Assembly: GCF_001262015.1 (NCBI RefSeq)
Contig: NZ_CP012075.1
Coordinates: 62,001 to 126,000 of the forward strand
DNA from: Prevotella fusca JCM 17724
GTDB lineage: Bacteria; Bacteroidota; Bacteroidia; Bacteroidales; Bacteroidaceae
Direction: 5' to 3'
DNA length: 64,000 nucleotides
Notes under the pieces: model-generated
What the model was told of the DNA's origin: nothing
Database searches by the model: none
What the model saw: the letters and a program-made list of their open reading frames with translations, nothing else
Shown: positions 51,312 to 60,749 of the stretch, piece by piece
How positions within the stretch are numbered: position 1 is the stretch's first letter
How the letters are laid out: each line of letters opens with the position of its first letter
Translations under genes and position numbers: made by a program

Positions 51312-51884
51312 ATGAAAAGTGAACGTCAGAAAGCCTTGGATGGTGAATTGTTCAACGCTGTTGACCCAGAGTTGCAGCACATAATCCTGCGGACAAAACG
51401 CCTGCTGCGCGAACTGAACAGCTGTGACTATGCTGACCGGGACGGCAAGCGTAGGATTATCGAGCAGATGTTCGGCTCTGTCGGTGAAAGTATACATATC
51501 GACATGGACTTTCATTGTGAGTATGGTATCAATATACACCTGGGTAACTGGGTCGTTATCAACATGAACTGTACGTTCGTAGACAACAATCGTATTGACA
51601 TAGGCAATGATGTTCTCATTGCATCAGACGTGAAAATTTATACAGCTACGCATCCAGTCAATGCCAAGGACAGGATGATTTCCGGTGGAGGATGGAACGT
51701 CTATGCCCAACCTGTCAAGATAGAAGACGGCGTATGGATAGGAGGTGGTGCGGTTATCCTGCCTGGCGTGACGATTGGCCGTAATGCCGTTATAGGCGCA
51801 GGGGCTGTGGTAACAAAGGATATTCCAGCCAATGCGGTCGCTGTCGGTAATCCGGCAAGGGTCATCAGATACCAGGAAGAATAG
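51312..51884 (+). CDS. Maltose/galactoside O-acetyltransferase family protein
   Basis: The 190-residue product starts MKSERQKALDGELFNAVDPE (Mac domain) and contains left-handed beta-helix hexapeptide repeats (IHLGNWVVINMNCTFVDNN, IGNDVLIASDVKIYTATHPV, GVWIGGGAVILPGVTIGRNA) with the catalytic His in TATHPV. Members acetylate sugars using acetyl-CoA. ATG 51312 is chosen over an in-frame TTG at 51306. It is probably co-transcribed with murB 52 bases downstream. Confidence 0.93.
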   Translation: MKSERQKALDGELFNAVDPELQHIILRTKRLLRELNSCDYADRDGKRRIIEQMFGSVGESIHIDMDFHCEYGINIHLGNWVVINMNCTFVDNNRIDIGNDVLIASDVKIYTATHPVNAKDRMISGGGWNVYAQPVKIEDGVWIGGGAVILPGVTIGRNAVIGAGAVVTKDIPANAVAVGNPARVIRYQEE

Positions 51885-51936
51885 CTCCTTATAGCAAACA
51901 GAAACGAAGAGCAACACAAGAACGGTATAAGCTAAA

Positions 51937-52947
51937 ATGAAAACAGAGTTTAACTATAGTCTGCTAAAGCATAACACCTTCGGCATTGACGCTAAATGTC
52001 AGCGTTTTGTCGAATACAATTCTGTAGAGGAAGCACAGGAGGTTGTGCGTTCCCTGAAAGACGAAGACTATCCGTTACTGATACTTGGTGGTGGTAGTAA
52101 CCTGCTACTCACGGGTGACTATAAGGGCACTGTACTGCATTCGGGCATCTCGTTTGTCGAACAGATTGACGAAGAACGGGTACGCTGCGGTTCGGGATAT
52201 GTGTGGGATGATTTTGTTGATTATTGCGTTTCGCATAACCTTTATGGGGCAGAGAACCTCTCGATTATCCCAGGTGAATGTGGAGCAAGTGCTGTGCAGA
52301 ACATCGGTGCGTATGGAGTTGAAGCCAAAGACCTGATTGAAGAGGTTGAAGCTGTTGAGATTTCCACTGGCAAAGTGCATCATTTCAAGAATGCTGAATG
52401 TGCATACAGCTATCGCCAGAGTAAATTCAAGCACGAATGGCGTGACAAGTTTCTTATCACATCTGTCACTTACCGGCTTTCCAAGACTTACCAACCCAAG
52501 CTCGACTATGGTAATATCCGTGCGGCATTGGCTGAACAGGGCATAGAACATCCTACTGCAGCTGAACTTCGCCAGACGATTACCAATATCCGTAATGCCA
52601 AACTTCCTGACCCTAAGGTGACGGGTAATGCGGGCAGTTTCTTTATGAACCCTATTGTTCCAAAGGCAAAATATGATGAACTGGCGGCTCGGTATGAGCG
52701 TATGCCTCACTATACAATCGATGCCGAGCATGAAAAGATTCCTGCTGGTTGGATGATTGAACAATGTGGTTGGAAAGGTAAGACGCTTGGTCGTGCAGGT
52801 GTTTACGACAAGCAGGCATTGGTGTTGGTGAACCTTGGTGGTGCAACAGGTGCGGATATAGTCCGCCTCTATAAGACTATCCAGCATGATGTGAAGGAGA
52901 AGTTTGGGATTGAGATACATCCGGAGGTGAATACCTCCCCCAACTAA
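51937..52947 (+). CDS. murB: UDP-N-acetylenolpyruvoylglucosamine reductase
   Basis: MurB reduces the enolpyruvyl group to make UDP-MurNAc for peptidoglycan. The 336-residue FAD protein has the FAD motif LLILGGGSNLLLTGDYKGTV, IPGECGASAVQNIGAYGVE, the substrate Tyr/Arg region CAYSYRQSKFKHE and the catalytic Ser segment GNAGSFFMNPIV. It matches the E. coli-type (type I) MurB by length and loop content. The stop is followed by a G/C-rich inverted repeat. Confidence 0.96.
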   Translation: MKTEFNYSLLKHNTFGIDAKCQRFVEYNSVEEAQEVVRSLKDEDYPLLILGGGSNLLLTGDYKGTVLHSGISFVEQIDEERVRCGSGYVWDDFVDYCVSHNLYGAENLSIIPGECGASAVQNIGAYGVEAKDLIEEVEAVEISTGKVHHFKNAECAYSYRQSKFKHEWRDKFLITSVTYRLSKTYQPKLDYGNIRAALAEQGIEHPTAAELRQTITNIRNAKLPDPKVTGNAGSFFMNPIVPKAKYDELAARYERMPHYTIDAEHEKIPAGWMIEQCGWKGKTLGRAGVYDKQALVLVNLGGATGADIVRLYKTIQHDVKEKFGIEIHPEVNTSPN

Positions 52948-53228
52948 AGCCTCTCCCAACCCCTCCGAAAGGAGTGCTAAACAAAAAGTAACTAACTTTC
53001 TTGATATTATGGTATAGTATAATATTAAGATGTATCACATTGTTAAGATGTATCATAATAACTGCTACATCCAATCATAGATACGCCTTATAAGCGTTCA
53101 GTTAAGAAATACTTATAACTAAGCAGCGGACCAACTTTTAAGAACATACCCTTTGAAGCAAAAAGAACTCATAAGCAACGAGCATTCCGTTAGGCACTCC
53201 CTTCCTTCGGAGGGGTTGGGAGAGGTTC
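52942..53228. repeat. Inverted repeat pair of about 33 bp between murB and the MBL-fold gene
   Basis: The left arm (52944-52977, with GCCTCTCCCAACCCCTCCG) and the right arm (53192-53226, with CGGAGGGGTTGGGAGAGG) are near-perfect complements, 215 bases apart. The right arm lies inside the start region of the next gene. The enclosed sequence is AT-rich with no gene. Confidence 0.8.
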
Positions 53229-53983
53229 TCACCTTCCTTGGCACAGGCACATCCAACGGAGTCCCTGTACTTGGTTGCAACTGCGAGGTATGTAAGAGTA
53301 AAGACCCACGCGACAAACGATTGCGCACTTCTGCCCTGTTGGAGACAGCAAATACCCGTATTGTTATCGACTGCGGTCCTGACTTTCGCCAACAGATGTT
53401 GCCACAACCTTTCTGCAAGATTGACGGACTGTTAGTTACGCATATCCACTATGATCATGTGGGAGGTGTTGATGATGTACGCCCCTATTGTAGGCTGGGG
53501 GATATAGATGTCTTCGCTAATGCAGACACCTGTGCTGGACTGCGGCATAATTTCCCTTACTGTTTTGCTGAAAATCTTTATCCCGGAGTACCCAGATTGA
53601 ATCTTCATGCCATTCTGCCTCATTCTCATATACGGATAGGGGATATAGAAGTGGTGCCCATTACCGTGATGCACGCACAGTTACTCATCCTCGGTTATCG
53701 TTTTGGAAAACTTGCTTATATAACGGATATGAAAACGATAGACGATGCGGAACTTCCTTATCTTGAGGGGGTTGAAACCTTGGTGGTAAACGGCTTGCGT
53801 TGGGAGCGTGAACATCATTCGCATCAATTGATACCTGAAGCAATAGCGTTCAGCAGGCGAGTAGGGGCTAAGCGGACTTACTTAACCCATCTTACGCATC
53901 AGATTGGTTTGCATGAAGTGGCGCAGAAACAGCTTCCGGAGGGGGTGTTCTTTGCGTATGATGGCTTGAGAGTTGAAGTGTAA
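53153..53983 (+). CDS. MBL-fold metallo-hydrolase (PhnP-like)
   Basis: The 276-residue frame has the zinc-site motif THIHYDHVGGVDD, an N-terminal CNCEVCKSKD cysteine set, VIDCGPDFRQQ, PITVMHAQLLILGYRFG and HLTHQIG; it resembles the PhnP cyclic-phosphodiesterase branch. The true start is uncertain: family members begin just before TFLGTGTSNGVPVLGCNC, but no ATG is present there. TTG 53153 would add 24 residues encoded partly by an inverted repeat; TTG 53216 (M-GEVLTFLGTG) fits better. The repeat appears to have replaced the original start. Confidence 0.85.
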   Translation: MKQKELISNEHSVRHSLPSEGLGEVLTFLGTGTSNGVPVLGCNCEVCKSKDPRDKRLRTSALLETANTRIVIDCGPDFRQQMLPQPFCKIDGLLVTHIHYDHVGGVDDVRPYCRLGDIDVFANADTCAGLRHNFPYCFAENLYPGVPRLNLHAILPHSHIRIGDIEVVPITVMHAQLLILGYRFGKLAYITDMKTIDDAELPYLEGVETLVVNGLRWEREHHSHQLIPEAIAFSRRVGAKRTYLTHLTHQIGLHEVAQKQLPEGVFFAYDGLRVEV

Positions 53984-54769
53984 AGACTAATCTCGTAAAG
54001 CCTTTCCCTTTTGATACTTCTCCAAAGGGGGGTATCAATACTGAGTTATTTGTGTGTGTTTTTTCATACAGCAAATGGATTGTTTCTTTTCCCCGTGCAT
54101 GTAACCCTGAATTATCTTTACATAATTTGTTGTTATTCCTGCTTCAAAACGGTGACAAAACACCTTTGTGGTTGTGCTTGTAACTGTCATGAAACCAATA
54201 ACTTATAATCTTGGGTTAGGATAAGGTACTTAATGGGGCTTCAATTAAGCCTTAGTTGGACTTCAATTAACGCCCTTTTGGATGCTAAGTAAGGCTTAGT
54301 TGGAACGCAATTAAGCATCTATATATAATCAAGTAATGAAAAAATAGGACAAAACCTCTTGTTGTCCAGTTTCTTTTCTTTCAGAAACGGGGGTGAATGT
54401 TGTGACATACTTGTATGTCTCTCGGATAGCCTTTTGGTATAGTTCTCATCTGTTTTTTATGTTTCAAAACTTTTCAGTGTCTTACTTCTTCCTTTCTGTC
54501 TTTCCTGCTTCTTCTATGTTTCTGCAGCGGTTTTTGTCAGGGAGGGGGGGGCTTCTCATGGAAATGATTGCAGAGCCTCAGTTTCTTTATGCAGGAAAGC
54601 AAGTAGAATCTTTCTTGTTTATTCGTTGAATCCACGTTATATTATTGCTTAAAACATTTCCAAGTATGGAAGAAAATTCTTAAATTTGCAGAAAATAATC
54701 TGTGCTTGGCAAATTGGCAGTAGGCTTCCTTTGCCCTTGCTGATATCGTTTTTAAGAAAACATAGAGTA
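53984..54769. other. 0.8-kb gap before the zinc-ribbon genes
   Basis: It holds a G/C-rich hairpin (TCTCCAAAGGGGGGTATC region, 54005-54040), one 22-bp array (54238-54320), T-rich sequence and a plus-strand -7 box TAAATTTG at 54681-54688. Open frames here (54011-54208, 54393-54629) have no protein-like features. Confidence 0.65.
54238..54320 (+). repeat. 22-bp phased array, copy 9
   Basis: Cores at 54238 (GCTTCAATT), 54249 (GCCTTAGTTG), 54272 (GCCCTTTTG), 54294 (GCTTAGTTG) and 54315 (GCATCT): steps 11, 23, 22 and 21, with the usual 21-bp final step. Confidence 0.78.
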
Positions 54770-55537
54770 ATGCAGTATCATGTAACTTGTAATAAATGCA
54801 ATCGTGCGTTTACGATTACGGCTGATAGCGGTGACCGTATGAAATGTACCTGTCCTTATTGTGGGCAGTCGTTGCTTGTCAACCTGCCGGCTATGGCAGA
54901 GCCTGTTACGCCGGTTGTGCAGCAGCCAGTCAGTCCTTCGGTGCAGCCACCAGTGACCGGGCAGGGCGGTAATGATGGTAAAGGTATAGCTGTCAAGATT
55001 CTTTTAACAGTGCTTATTGTGCTGATTCTGGGCGGTCTGGGTGTTTTTGCTTTCGTCCAGTGGCAGAATAAGAAAGAGGCAGCACGGCTGGAGTTGCAGG
55101 CACAGCGTAAGGCGCATGCTGATTCGCTGATGCAGATACGGGCGCAGCAGGAGGCACAGGAAGCTGAGGCGCAGCGGGTGGATGAACAGCGGAAGTCTGT
55201 GTGCAACTTTATAAAATCATTCTATCAGAAAGCCGTTCTGGTGGATGACGTTGACGTCAACTTCTATGAACGTTATCTGACGGACTACTGCCGGCGGATG
55301 ATTTTCGGAGTGCTGGAGGATTATGAGTCAGATGTGGAGGACGGAACGATATGGTGGGGAGCTTTTGGCAATACGGCTTCCGACCCTGATAAAATCCAAC
55401 TTCTACGTAACCTCAGCATCACTCCGGTGGAGGGAAACTGGTATAAGGTGAGACTGACACAGGATGGTGCGACTGAATACCGTCAGTTAAAAGTACTTAC
55501 GAAGGATGGGCACGTCCTCATTGATGACGTAAGATAA
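54770..55537 (+). CDS. Zinc-ribbon membrane protein with coiled coil and C-terminal domain
   Basis: The 255-residue product has an N-terminal zinc ribbon (CNKCNRAF and CTCPYCGQS), a Pro/Gln/Val-rich linker, a membrane segment (IAVKILLTVLIVLILGGLGV), an Ala/Gln/Glu-rich coiled coil (about 100-145), and an extracytoplasmic alpha/beta domain with FIKSFYQKAVLVDDVDVNFY and WYKVRLTQDG that resembles DUF3828/NTF2-like folds. ATG 54770 is chosen because the upstream frame from 54686 is not protein-like. It could sense or bind a ligand outside and signal inside; this is inference. Confidence 0.75.
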   Translation: MQYHVTCNKCNRAFTITADSGDRMKCTCPYCGQSLLVNLPAMAEPVTPVVQQPVSPSVQPPVTGQGGNDGKGIAVKILLTVLIVLILGGLGVFAFVQWQNKKEAARLELQAQRKAHADSLMQIRAQQEAQEAEAQRVDEQRKSVCNFIKSFYQKAVLVDDVDVNFYERYLTDYCRRMIFGVLEDYESDVEDGTIWWGAFGNTASDPDKIQLLRNLSITPVEGNWYKVRLTQDGATEYRQLKVLTKDGHVLIDDVR

Positions 55538-55567
55538 AACCCCAGACTAAGAAAGGAGGGAAAGAAG

Positions 55568-55912
55568 ATGCAATTTAACGTCGTTTGCAAGCATTGTCAT
55601 CGTCCCTTTGTTATAGAATCGGGACCGGGCAGTACATTAAGGTGTAATTGCCCTTATTGTGGTGAAGGTATGGTGGTTGCCACTCCACACATGGAGGTGA
55701 CAGCCGGCAGTATTGCTGAGACTGCTGCCACAGTGAGCCACGAAGAAGTGGAAAAGGATAACACAAACGAGCAAACCAATCCGGTGAAAACCAAAAAACC
55801 ATCGAAGGGTGGGTTGGGAAAGAAGGTAACAATAGTATTTGTTGTCCTTCTGGCTGTCGTGATACTGTTGTCATCACTCTTATATATTATTTTCTCAGCA
55901 ATGTCGAATTAA
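55568..55912 (+). CDS. Small zinc-ribbon membrane protein
   Basis: This 114-residue relative of the preceding gene opens MQFNVVCKHCHRPFVIESGP with CNCPYCGEG, the same two CxxC pairs, then an acidic/Thr/Lys linker and a C-terminal membrane segment (VTIVFVVLLAVVILLSSLLY). It lacks the coiled coil and outer domain. AAGGAGGG at 55553-55560 is a strong Shine-Dalgarno-like site, rare in this window. It is followed after 19 bases by pyk, so the three genes are likely one transcript. Confidence 0.75.
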   Translation: MQFNVVCKHCHRPFVIESGPGSTLRCNCPYCGEGMVVATPHMEVTAGSIAETAATVSHEEVEKDNTNEQTNPVKTKKPSKGGLGKKVTIVFVVLLAVVILLSSLLYIIFSAMSN

Positions 55913-55931
55913 ACAATAACACACTCAAATT

Positions 55932-57398
55932 ATGAAACAGACAAAGATAGTATGTTCTATTAGCGACCGACGTTGTGATGTCGATTTCCTGAGAAAACTT
56001 TTCTTCTCGGGTATGAATGTCGTCCGTATGAATACTGCACATGCCAGTCCTGACGGTATCAAGGAGATTATCCGCAATACACGTGCAGTGTCGCCACACT
56101 TGGCTTTGCTCATTGATACCAAGGGTCCTGAGGTGAGAACTACGGCTGTTGAGGAGCCTATTCACTACAAGGTGGGTGACATGGTCAAGATCTTTGGTCG
56201 TCCAGATGTGGATTCTTCTAAGGATATTATCAATGTTTCTTACCCTGATTTTGCCCGTGACGTGAAGGTGGGCGACCATGTTCTCTTTGATGACGGAGCA
56301 TTGGACATGCTTGTTATAGAGAGTGTTGGACCTATGCTGGTGGCTCAGGTGCAGAACGAGGGTGAGCTTGGTTCACGCAAGAGTGTGAATGTCCCGGGTG
56401 AACATATAGAGCTTCCTGCACTTACAGAGAAAGACAGAAGCAATATCCTGTTGGCTATTGAGGAGGATATCGACTTCATCGCTCACTCTTTCGTGCGGTC
56501 AGCTGCCGATGTGCATGAGGTTCAGAAGATTCTTGACGAGCATAATTCTGACATCAAGATTATCTCAAAGATTGAGAATCAGGAGGGTGTTGATAATATT
56601 GATGAGATTATTGATGCGTCATACGGAATTATGATTGCTCGTGGTGACTTGGGTATTGAAGTGCCGATTGAGCAGATTCCGGGTATTCAGCGCAGCATCA
56701 TCAACAAGTGTATCATGAAGAAGAAGCCGGTTATTGTGGCTACTCAGATGCTGCATACGATGATTAACAATCCTCGTCCTACACGTGCCGAGGTGACCGA
56801 TATTGCCAATGCTATCTACAGCCACACTGACGCATTGATGCTGAGTGGGGAGACAGCGAGCGGCAAGTATCCTGTTGAGGCAGTGCAGACAATGTCACGT
56901 ATTGCTGAAGCTGCTGAGGTCGATGCTCACAAACGTGGACACGTTACGGTTCCTATGACCAACCGCAACGACCAGCGTGAGTTCCTGTCAAGAAGTGCAA
57001 TTGAGGCAACTGAGCAGTTGGGTGTTAAAGGTATTATCACTGACAGTGAGACCGGGCAGACGGCACGCAACCTTGCTGCCTTCCGTGGTCCGCACCCAGT
57101 GTTGGCTATCTGCTATAAGGATAAGGTGCAGCGTTGGCTGAATCTCAGCTATGGTGTCATTGCTGTCTATCAGCAGCAGCATAAGTCAAACCAGGAAATG
57201 TTTACTGCTGCCTTGCGTATGCTTCGTCAGAAGGGGTATATTGATCTGGAGGATAAGATTGCTTATCTGTCTGGTTCGTTCGGTACTGGTAGCGGTACGA
57301 CTTTCCTTGAGATTAATAAGGTGGGTGATGTGTTCGACCAAAGTTATCGTTTCCACCTCCCGGAGGGATCGTACAGTAAAGGAACAGAAGAGGCTTAA
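55932..57398 (+). CDS. pyk: Pyruvate kinase
   Basis: Pyruvate kinase makes pyruvate and ATP from phosphoenolpyruvate and ADP. The 488-residue product has the ATP/Mg motif ISKIENQEGVDNIDEI, GDLGIEVP, ATQMLHTMINNPRPTRAEVT, and MLSGETASGKYPVEAV, plus a C-terminal allosteric domain. The start MKQTKIVCSISDRRCD keeps the usual KIVCTxG-like opening, but with ISD in place of TIGP. It ends at a strong terminator. Confidence 0.96.
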   Translation: MKQTKIVCSISDRRCDVDFLRKLFFSGMNVVRMNTAHASPDGIKEIIRNTRAVSPHLALLIDTKGPEVRTTAVEEPIHYKVGDMVKIFGRPDVDSSKDIINVSYPDFARDVKVGDHVLFDDGALDMLVIESVGPMLVAQVQNEGELGSRKSVNVPGEHIELPALTEKDRSNILLAIEEDIDFIAHSFVRSAADVHEVQKILDEHNSDIKIISKIENQEGVDNIDEIIDASYGIMIARGDLGIEVPIEQIPGIQRSIINKCIMKKKPVIVATQMLHTMINNPRPTRAEVTDIANAIYSHTDALMLSGETASGKYPVEAVQTMSRIAEAAEVDAHKRGHVTVPMTNRNDQREFLSRSAIEATEQLGVKGIITDSETGQTARNLAAFRGPHPVLAICYKDKVQRWLNLSYGVIAVYQQQHKSNQEMFTAALRMLRQKGYIDLEDKIAYLSGSFGTGSGTTFLEINKVGDVFDQSYRFHLPEGSYSKGTEEA

Positions 57399-57407
57399 TG
57401 GCTGTTT

Positions 57408-57452
57408 ATGCTGAAAGGGCTGCATGAAGTGTGTCCCTTTCAGCATATTTTT
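57408..57452 (+). terminator. pyk: pyk terminator
   Basis: ATGCTGAAAGGG pairs with CCCTTTCAGCAT (57408-57419 with 57435-57446), followed by ATTTTTT. Confidence 0.92.
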
Positions 57453-57731
57453 TCTTAGCTTTTCTTCTTTATGGGCAGGTAAATTCATTATCGGATAATC
57501 TGTTATTCCTCTCTGGCAAGTAGTTCAGTTTCTTGGAGGATAAGAGTCTCAAGTCGGTTGTTGGAGGTTCTTGGAATTAGAGTGTTAGATATTCTTTTAA
57601 CTCGATAATGTTGCATTGTCTTTGGAGAAGTAAGTCTGCTAATCAAAGAAGGCTTGTTTACTTTTGGTAGCACAACCCTTTTTTAACTATAAGTTGCTCT
57701 CCTTCCAGTAACATTTTGCAACGTGTTAGTG

Positions 57732-57803
57732 CTTAGCACCATTGGTGTTTGCTAACATCACCATGTGTGATGGGCAACAGCACATCGGTTGTAGACGGGA
57801 AGA
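57732..57803. repeat. 70-bp dispersed element, copy B
   Basis: This copy matches 28634-28705 over about 70 bases, with TTAGCACCATTGGTGTTT, CATCACCATGTGTGATG (a 6-bp stem with 5-base loop) and CAGCACATCGGTTG. TTAGCA and TGCTAA flank the first palindrome and can extend its stem. Confidence 0.7.
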
Positions 57804-57900
57804 CATGTTCATTATTGTCATTAGAATGTATTATATAGTGACATCAATGACTTACTTGTATGGGATATATTTACCTTACAGTACTGATTCAGAATAAAAG

Positions 57901-57935
57901 AAAAGGTGTTCAGAATGTGCTCCTGAACACCTTTT
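57901..57935. terminator. Terminator of rpiB (bidirectional)
   Basis: AAAAGGTGTTCAG pairs with CTGAACACCTTTT around a 9-base loop. T-rich sequence follows on both strands; it lies 35 bases past the rpiB stop. Confidence 0.88.
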
Positions 57936-57969
57936 TTGATGTAGTCTTTATTAGATGTTATGACTCTTT

Positions 57970-58416
57970 TTAGTCCTGCTGGATGGCAATCTTCTTGACA
58001 CGGCGTTCGTGTCTGCCACCCTCAAAGCTGGCTTTGAAGAATTCATCAAGAATCTTTGCGGCTGTCTTGTTATCAATAAATCTGCCAGGAAGCACTATGA
58101 CGTTTGCATCATTATGCTGACGGGTCAGCTCTGCTACGTCCTTGTTCCATACCAGACCGGCACGCACACCTTGGTGTTTGTTGAGCGTAATAGCCATGCC
58201 TTCTCCACTGCCACAGATGGCAATGCCCGGGTAAACTTCACCACTCTCAATGGCTTCAGCCAATGGGTGGGCATAATCAGGGTAATCGCAACTCAAGTCA
58301 CTGTTGCAGCCAAAGTCCTTATATGCGTACTTGTGTTCTTCCAGATACTGGATAACGAACTGCTTCAATGGATAGCCTGCGTGGTCGCAGGCAACTCCTA
58401 CTGTCTTAATTTCCAT
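57970..58416 (-). CDS. rpiB: Ribose-5-phosphate isomerase B
   Basis: RpiB interconverts ribose-5-phosphate and ribulose-5-phosphate. The 148-residue product has VACDHAGYPLKQFV (catalytic Asp and His), the Cys of GIAICGSGEGMAITLNKHQG and the phosphate-binding HNDANVIVLPGRF. It follows tkt by 64 bases on the same strand, pairing two steps of the non-oxidative pentose phosphate pathway. Confidence 0.96.
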   Translation of the reverse strand: MEIKTVGVACDHAGYPLKQFVIQYLEEHKYAYKDFGCNSDLSCDYPDYAHPLAEAIESGEVYPGIAICGSGEGMAITLNKHQGVRAGLVWNKDVAELTRQHNDANVIVLPGRFIDNKTAAKILDEFFKASFEGGRHERRVKKIAIQQD

Positions 58417-58480
58417 AAGCTGTTTAGGTTTTATGAGCCCCTTGGTCCTGATGAAGACCCCAGGGGGTCAGGTTAAACGT

Positions 58481-60496
58481 TTATGCTAAAAATGCTTTAA
58501 CTTGCTCGTAGACATTCTCTGGGGTGAAGCCTAATTTCTCGTCGAGCACCTTGTAAGGTGCTGAGAAGCCGAAGCTGTTGAGACCAAAGACCTTACCGTT
58601 GGCACCGACCAAGCCTTCAAGGGTGACAGGAAGTCCTGCTGTAAGACCGAAGATCTTGGCATCCTTCGGCAATACCTGTTCCTGGTAGTCCTTGCTCTGA
58701 CGACGGAAGAGACCCTCTGACGGTGCTGTTACAACACGTACCTTCAGTCCGTCCTTACGCAGCAGTGCGGCACCATCAATGCAGGTAGAGACCTCTGAGC
58801 CGCTTGCAACGAGGATAACGTCAAACTGGTCGTCTGAACCTGTTACGATATAAGCACCCTTGCGTGTCTGCTGATAGTCAGTTCCTTCGGGCAGGCTATT
58901 TATGTTCTGACGCGAGAAGATGAGTGCTGTCGGCGTATCCATGTTCTCCATTGCCATCTGCCAGCAAACAGTTGTGTCATCGCTGTCGGCAGGACGAAGT
59001 ACACGTACAGAGTCCTGTCCGGCATGGTTCCTTAGTTTCTCCATCAGACGAATCTGTGCCTCCTGCTCAACCGGCTCATGTGTAGGACCATCTTCACCGA
59101 CACGGAAAGCGTCGTGTGTCCAGATAAACTTCACAGGAACCTGCATGAGAGCAGCCATGCGTACAGCTGGTTTCATGTAGTCAGAGAATACAAAGAAAGT
59201 TCCCATAGCTGTGATGACACCTCCATGAAGCATCATACCGATACACATACATGCCATTGCCAACTCACTGACACCTGCCTGGAAGAAGGCGCCGCTGAAG
59301 TCGCCGCGTGTGAGTGAATGTGTCTTGTTGAGGAATCCATCAGTCTTGTCAGAATTACTGAGGTCGGCTGATGATACGATCAGGTTAGGTACTTGTTCTG
59401 CAAGCAGACCGAGGCAGGCGGCAGAAGCATTACGTGTAGGGATGTCACGCTTCTGTACAAGACCACTCCAGTCAATCTTCGGAGCCTTGCCAGAGAACCA
59501 CTGACGCATCAGTTCAGCCTTCTCCGGGTTTTCTTTCTCCCAAGCTGCTTCAGCTGCGTGACGTTCTGCGACAATCTTTCTGAGTTCTGCAGCACGGTCG
59601 CTATAGAGTTTCTGTACTTCCGGGAAAATCTTGAATGGGTCTTCAATATCACCACCAAGATTCTTTATGGTATTTGTATATGCGTCTCCGCCAAGTGGTG
59701 CACCGTGAGTCTTTATGCTGTTCTCGTAGCTACTGCCGTCAGCCTGCAGTGCTCCCTTGCCCATAACGGTCTCGCCGATGATAAGGGTCGGGCGATGTTC
59801 TTCCTTGTTTGCAGCGACAAGAGCTTCACGAATGGCATCCGGGTCGTTTCCTGCAATCTTCATAACGTTCCATCCCCACGCCTGGTACTTCATGGCAGTA
59901 TCTTCTGTCATGACGGCAGCGCACTCTGTAGAGAGCTGAATGCCGTTGGAGTCATAGAACATGATGAGATTGTTCAGCCCTAAGTTTCCAGCCAAACGTC
60001 CTACTTCGCTGCTGATACCTTCCTGAATACCACCGTCAGAGATGTAGGCATATATCTTGTGTTGCATCATGGTTTTGCCAAGACGTGCCTCAAGGAACTT
60101 CTCGGCTACAGCTGCACCGGCAGCGTAAGCATGGCCTTGTCCAAGTGGACCTGACGAGTTCTCTATGCCGTGAGCAATGTCACGCTCTGGATGACCGGGA
60201 GTGATTGAACCCCACTGGCGGAACTGTTTTATATCATCAACCGTAAACTTTCCCTGTAGGGTCAGTGCTGCGTAAAGCATTGGAGACATGTGACCTGGGT
60301 CGAGATAGAAGCGGTCACGTCCTGCCCATTCCGGTTGTTCTGGGTCATAGACGAGAAATTCAGAGAAAAGGATGTTGATAAAGTCCGCACCACCCATAGC
60401 ACCACCGGGATGTCCCGACTTAGCCTTTTCTACCATTGACACTGCGAGAATTCTAATGTTATCCGCTGCTCTGTTCATCAATTTCTTGTCATTCAT
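58481..60496 (-). CDS. tkt: Transketolase
   Basis: Transketolase moves two-carbon units between sugar phosphates using thiamine diphosphate. The 671-residue product starts MNDKKLMNRAADNIRILAVS and has KSGHPGGAMGGADF, GHGIENSSGPLGQGHAYAAG, the ThDP motif SDGGIQEGISSEVGRLAGN, SADLSNSDKTDGF and WTHDAFRVGEDGPTHEPVEQ. ATG 60496 is chosen over an in-frame start at 60553 because the -7 box (minus TATATTTG, 60524-60531) lies between them. Confidence 0.97.
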   Translation of the reverse strand: MNDKKLMNRAADNIRILAVSMVEKAKSGHPGGAMGGADFINILFSEFLVYDPEQPEWAGRDRFYLDPGHMSPMLYAALTLQGKFTVDDIKQFRQWGSITPGHPERDIAHGIENSSGPLGQGHAYAAGAAVAEKFLEARLGKTMMQHKIYAYISDGGIQEGISSEVGRLAGNLGLNNLIMFYDSNGIQLSTECAAVMTEDTAMKYQAWGWNVMKIAGNDPDAIREALVAANKEEHRPTLIIGETVMGKGALQADGSSYENSIKTHGAPLGGDAYTNTIKNLGGDIEDPFKIFPEVQKLYSDRAAELRKIVAERHAAEAAWEKENPEKAELMRQWFSGKAPKIDWSGLVQKRDIPTRNASAACLGLLAEQVPNLIVSSADLSNSDKTDGFLNKTHSLTRGDFSGAFFQAGVSELAMACMCIGMMLHGGVITAMGTFFVFSDYMKPAVRMAALMQVPVKFIWTHDAFRVGEDGPTHEPVEQEAQIRLMEKLRNHAGQDSVRVLRPADSDDTTVCWQMAMENMDTPTALIFSRQNINSLPEGTDYQQTRKGAYIVTGSDDQFDVILVASGSEVSTCIDGAALLRKDGLKVRVVTAPSEGLFRRQSKDYQEQVLPKDAKIFGLTAGLPVTLEGLVGANGKVFGLNSFGFSAPYKVLDEKLGFTPENVYEQVKAFLA

Positions 60497-60523
60497 AATA
60501 GATAGGATTAAAAAATTATAATG

Positions 60524-60531
60524 CAAATATA
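60524..60531 (-). promoter_or_regulatory. tkt: -7 box for tkt-rpiB
   Basis: The minus strand reads TATATTTG, 27 bases before the tkt ATG. Confidence 0.55.
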
Positions 60532-60749
60532 AAGATAAATATGGAGACATCAAAATATTAAACTTACTATTTTATGAAAATGTTTTAAAATAATTTTAAC
60601 CACTGGCTGGTGTCCTGTGTTTATTGTAATGTATGGTGGTTCTCTCTTCTTTTATTATGACTTGAAGTTGTTGTCGGTGATGCTTGGAGAATAGCAAAAG
60701 GCATTGCTCGTGTTTGTCCTTTTTTTTCATGACCTTCATTTTTATTGGT

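Larger units (their letters stand above)
57399..57900. other. 0.5-kb convergent gap pyk / rpiB
   Basis: It holds the pyk terminator, AT-rich sequence without a gene, and copy B of the 70-bp element. Confidence 0.7.

Noticed and set aside
54393..54629. Open frame of 78 codons before the zinc-ribbon genes
   Set aside because: It is T-rich with Phe/Ser-rich translation. It has no promoter or neighbour support.
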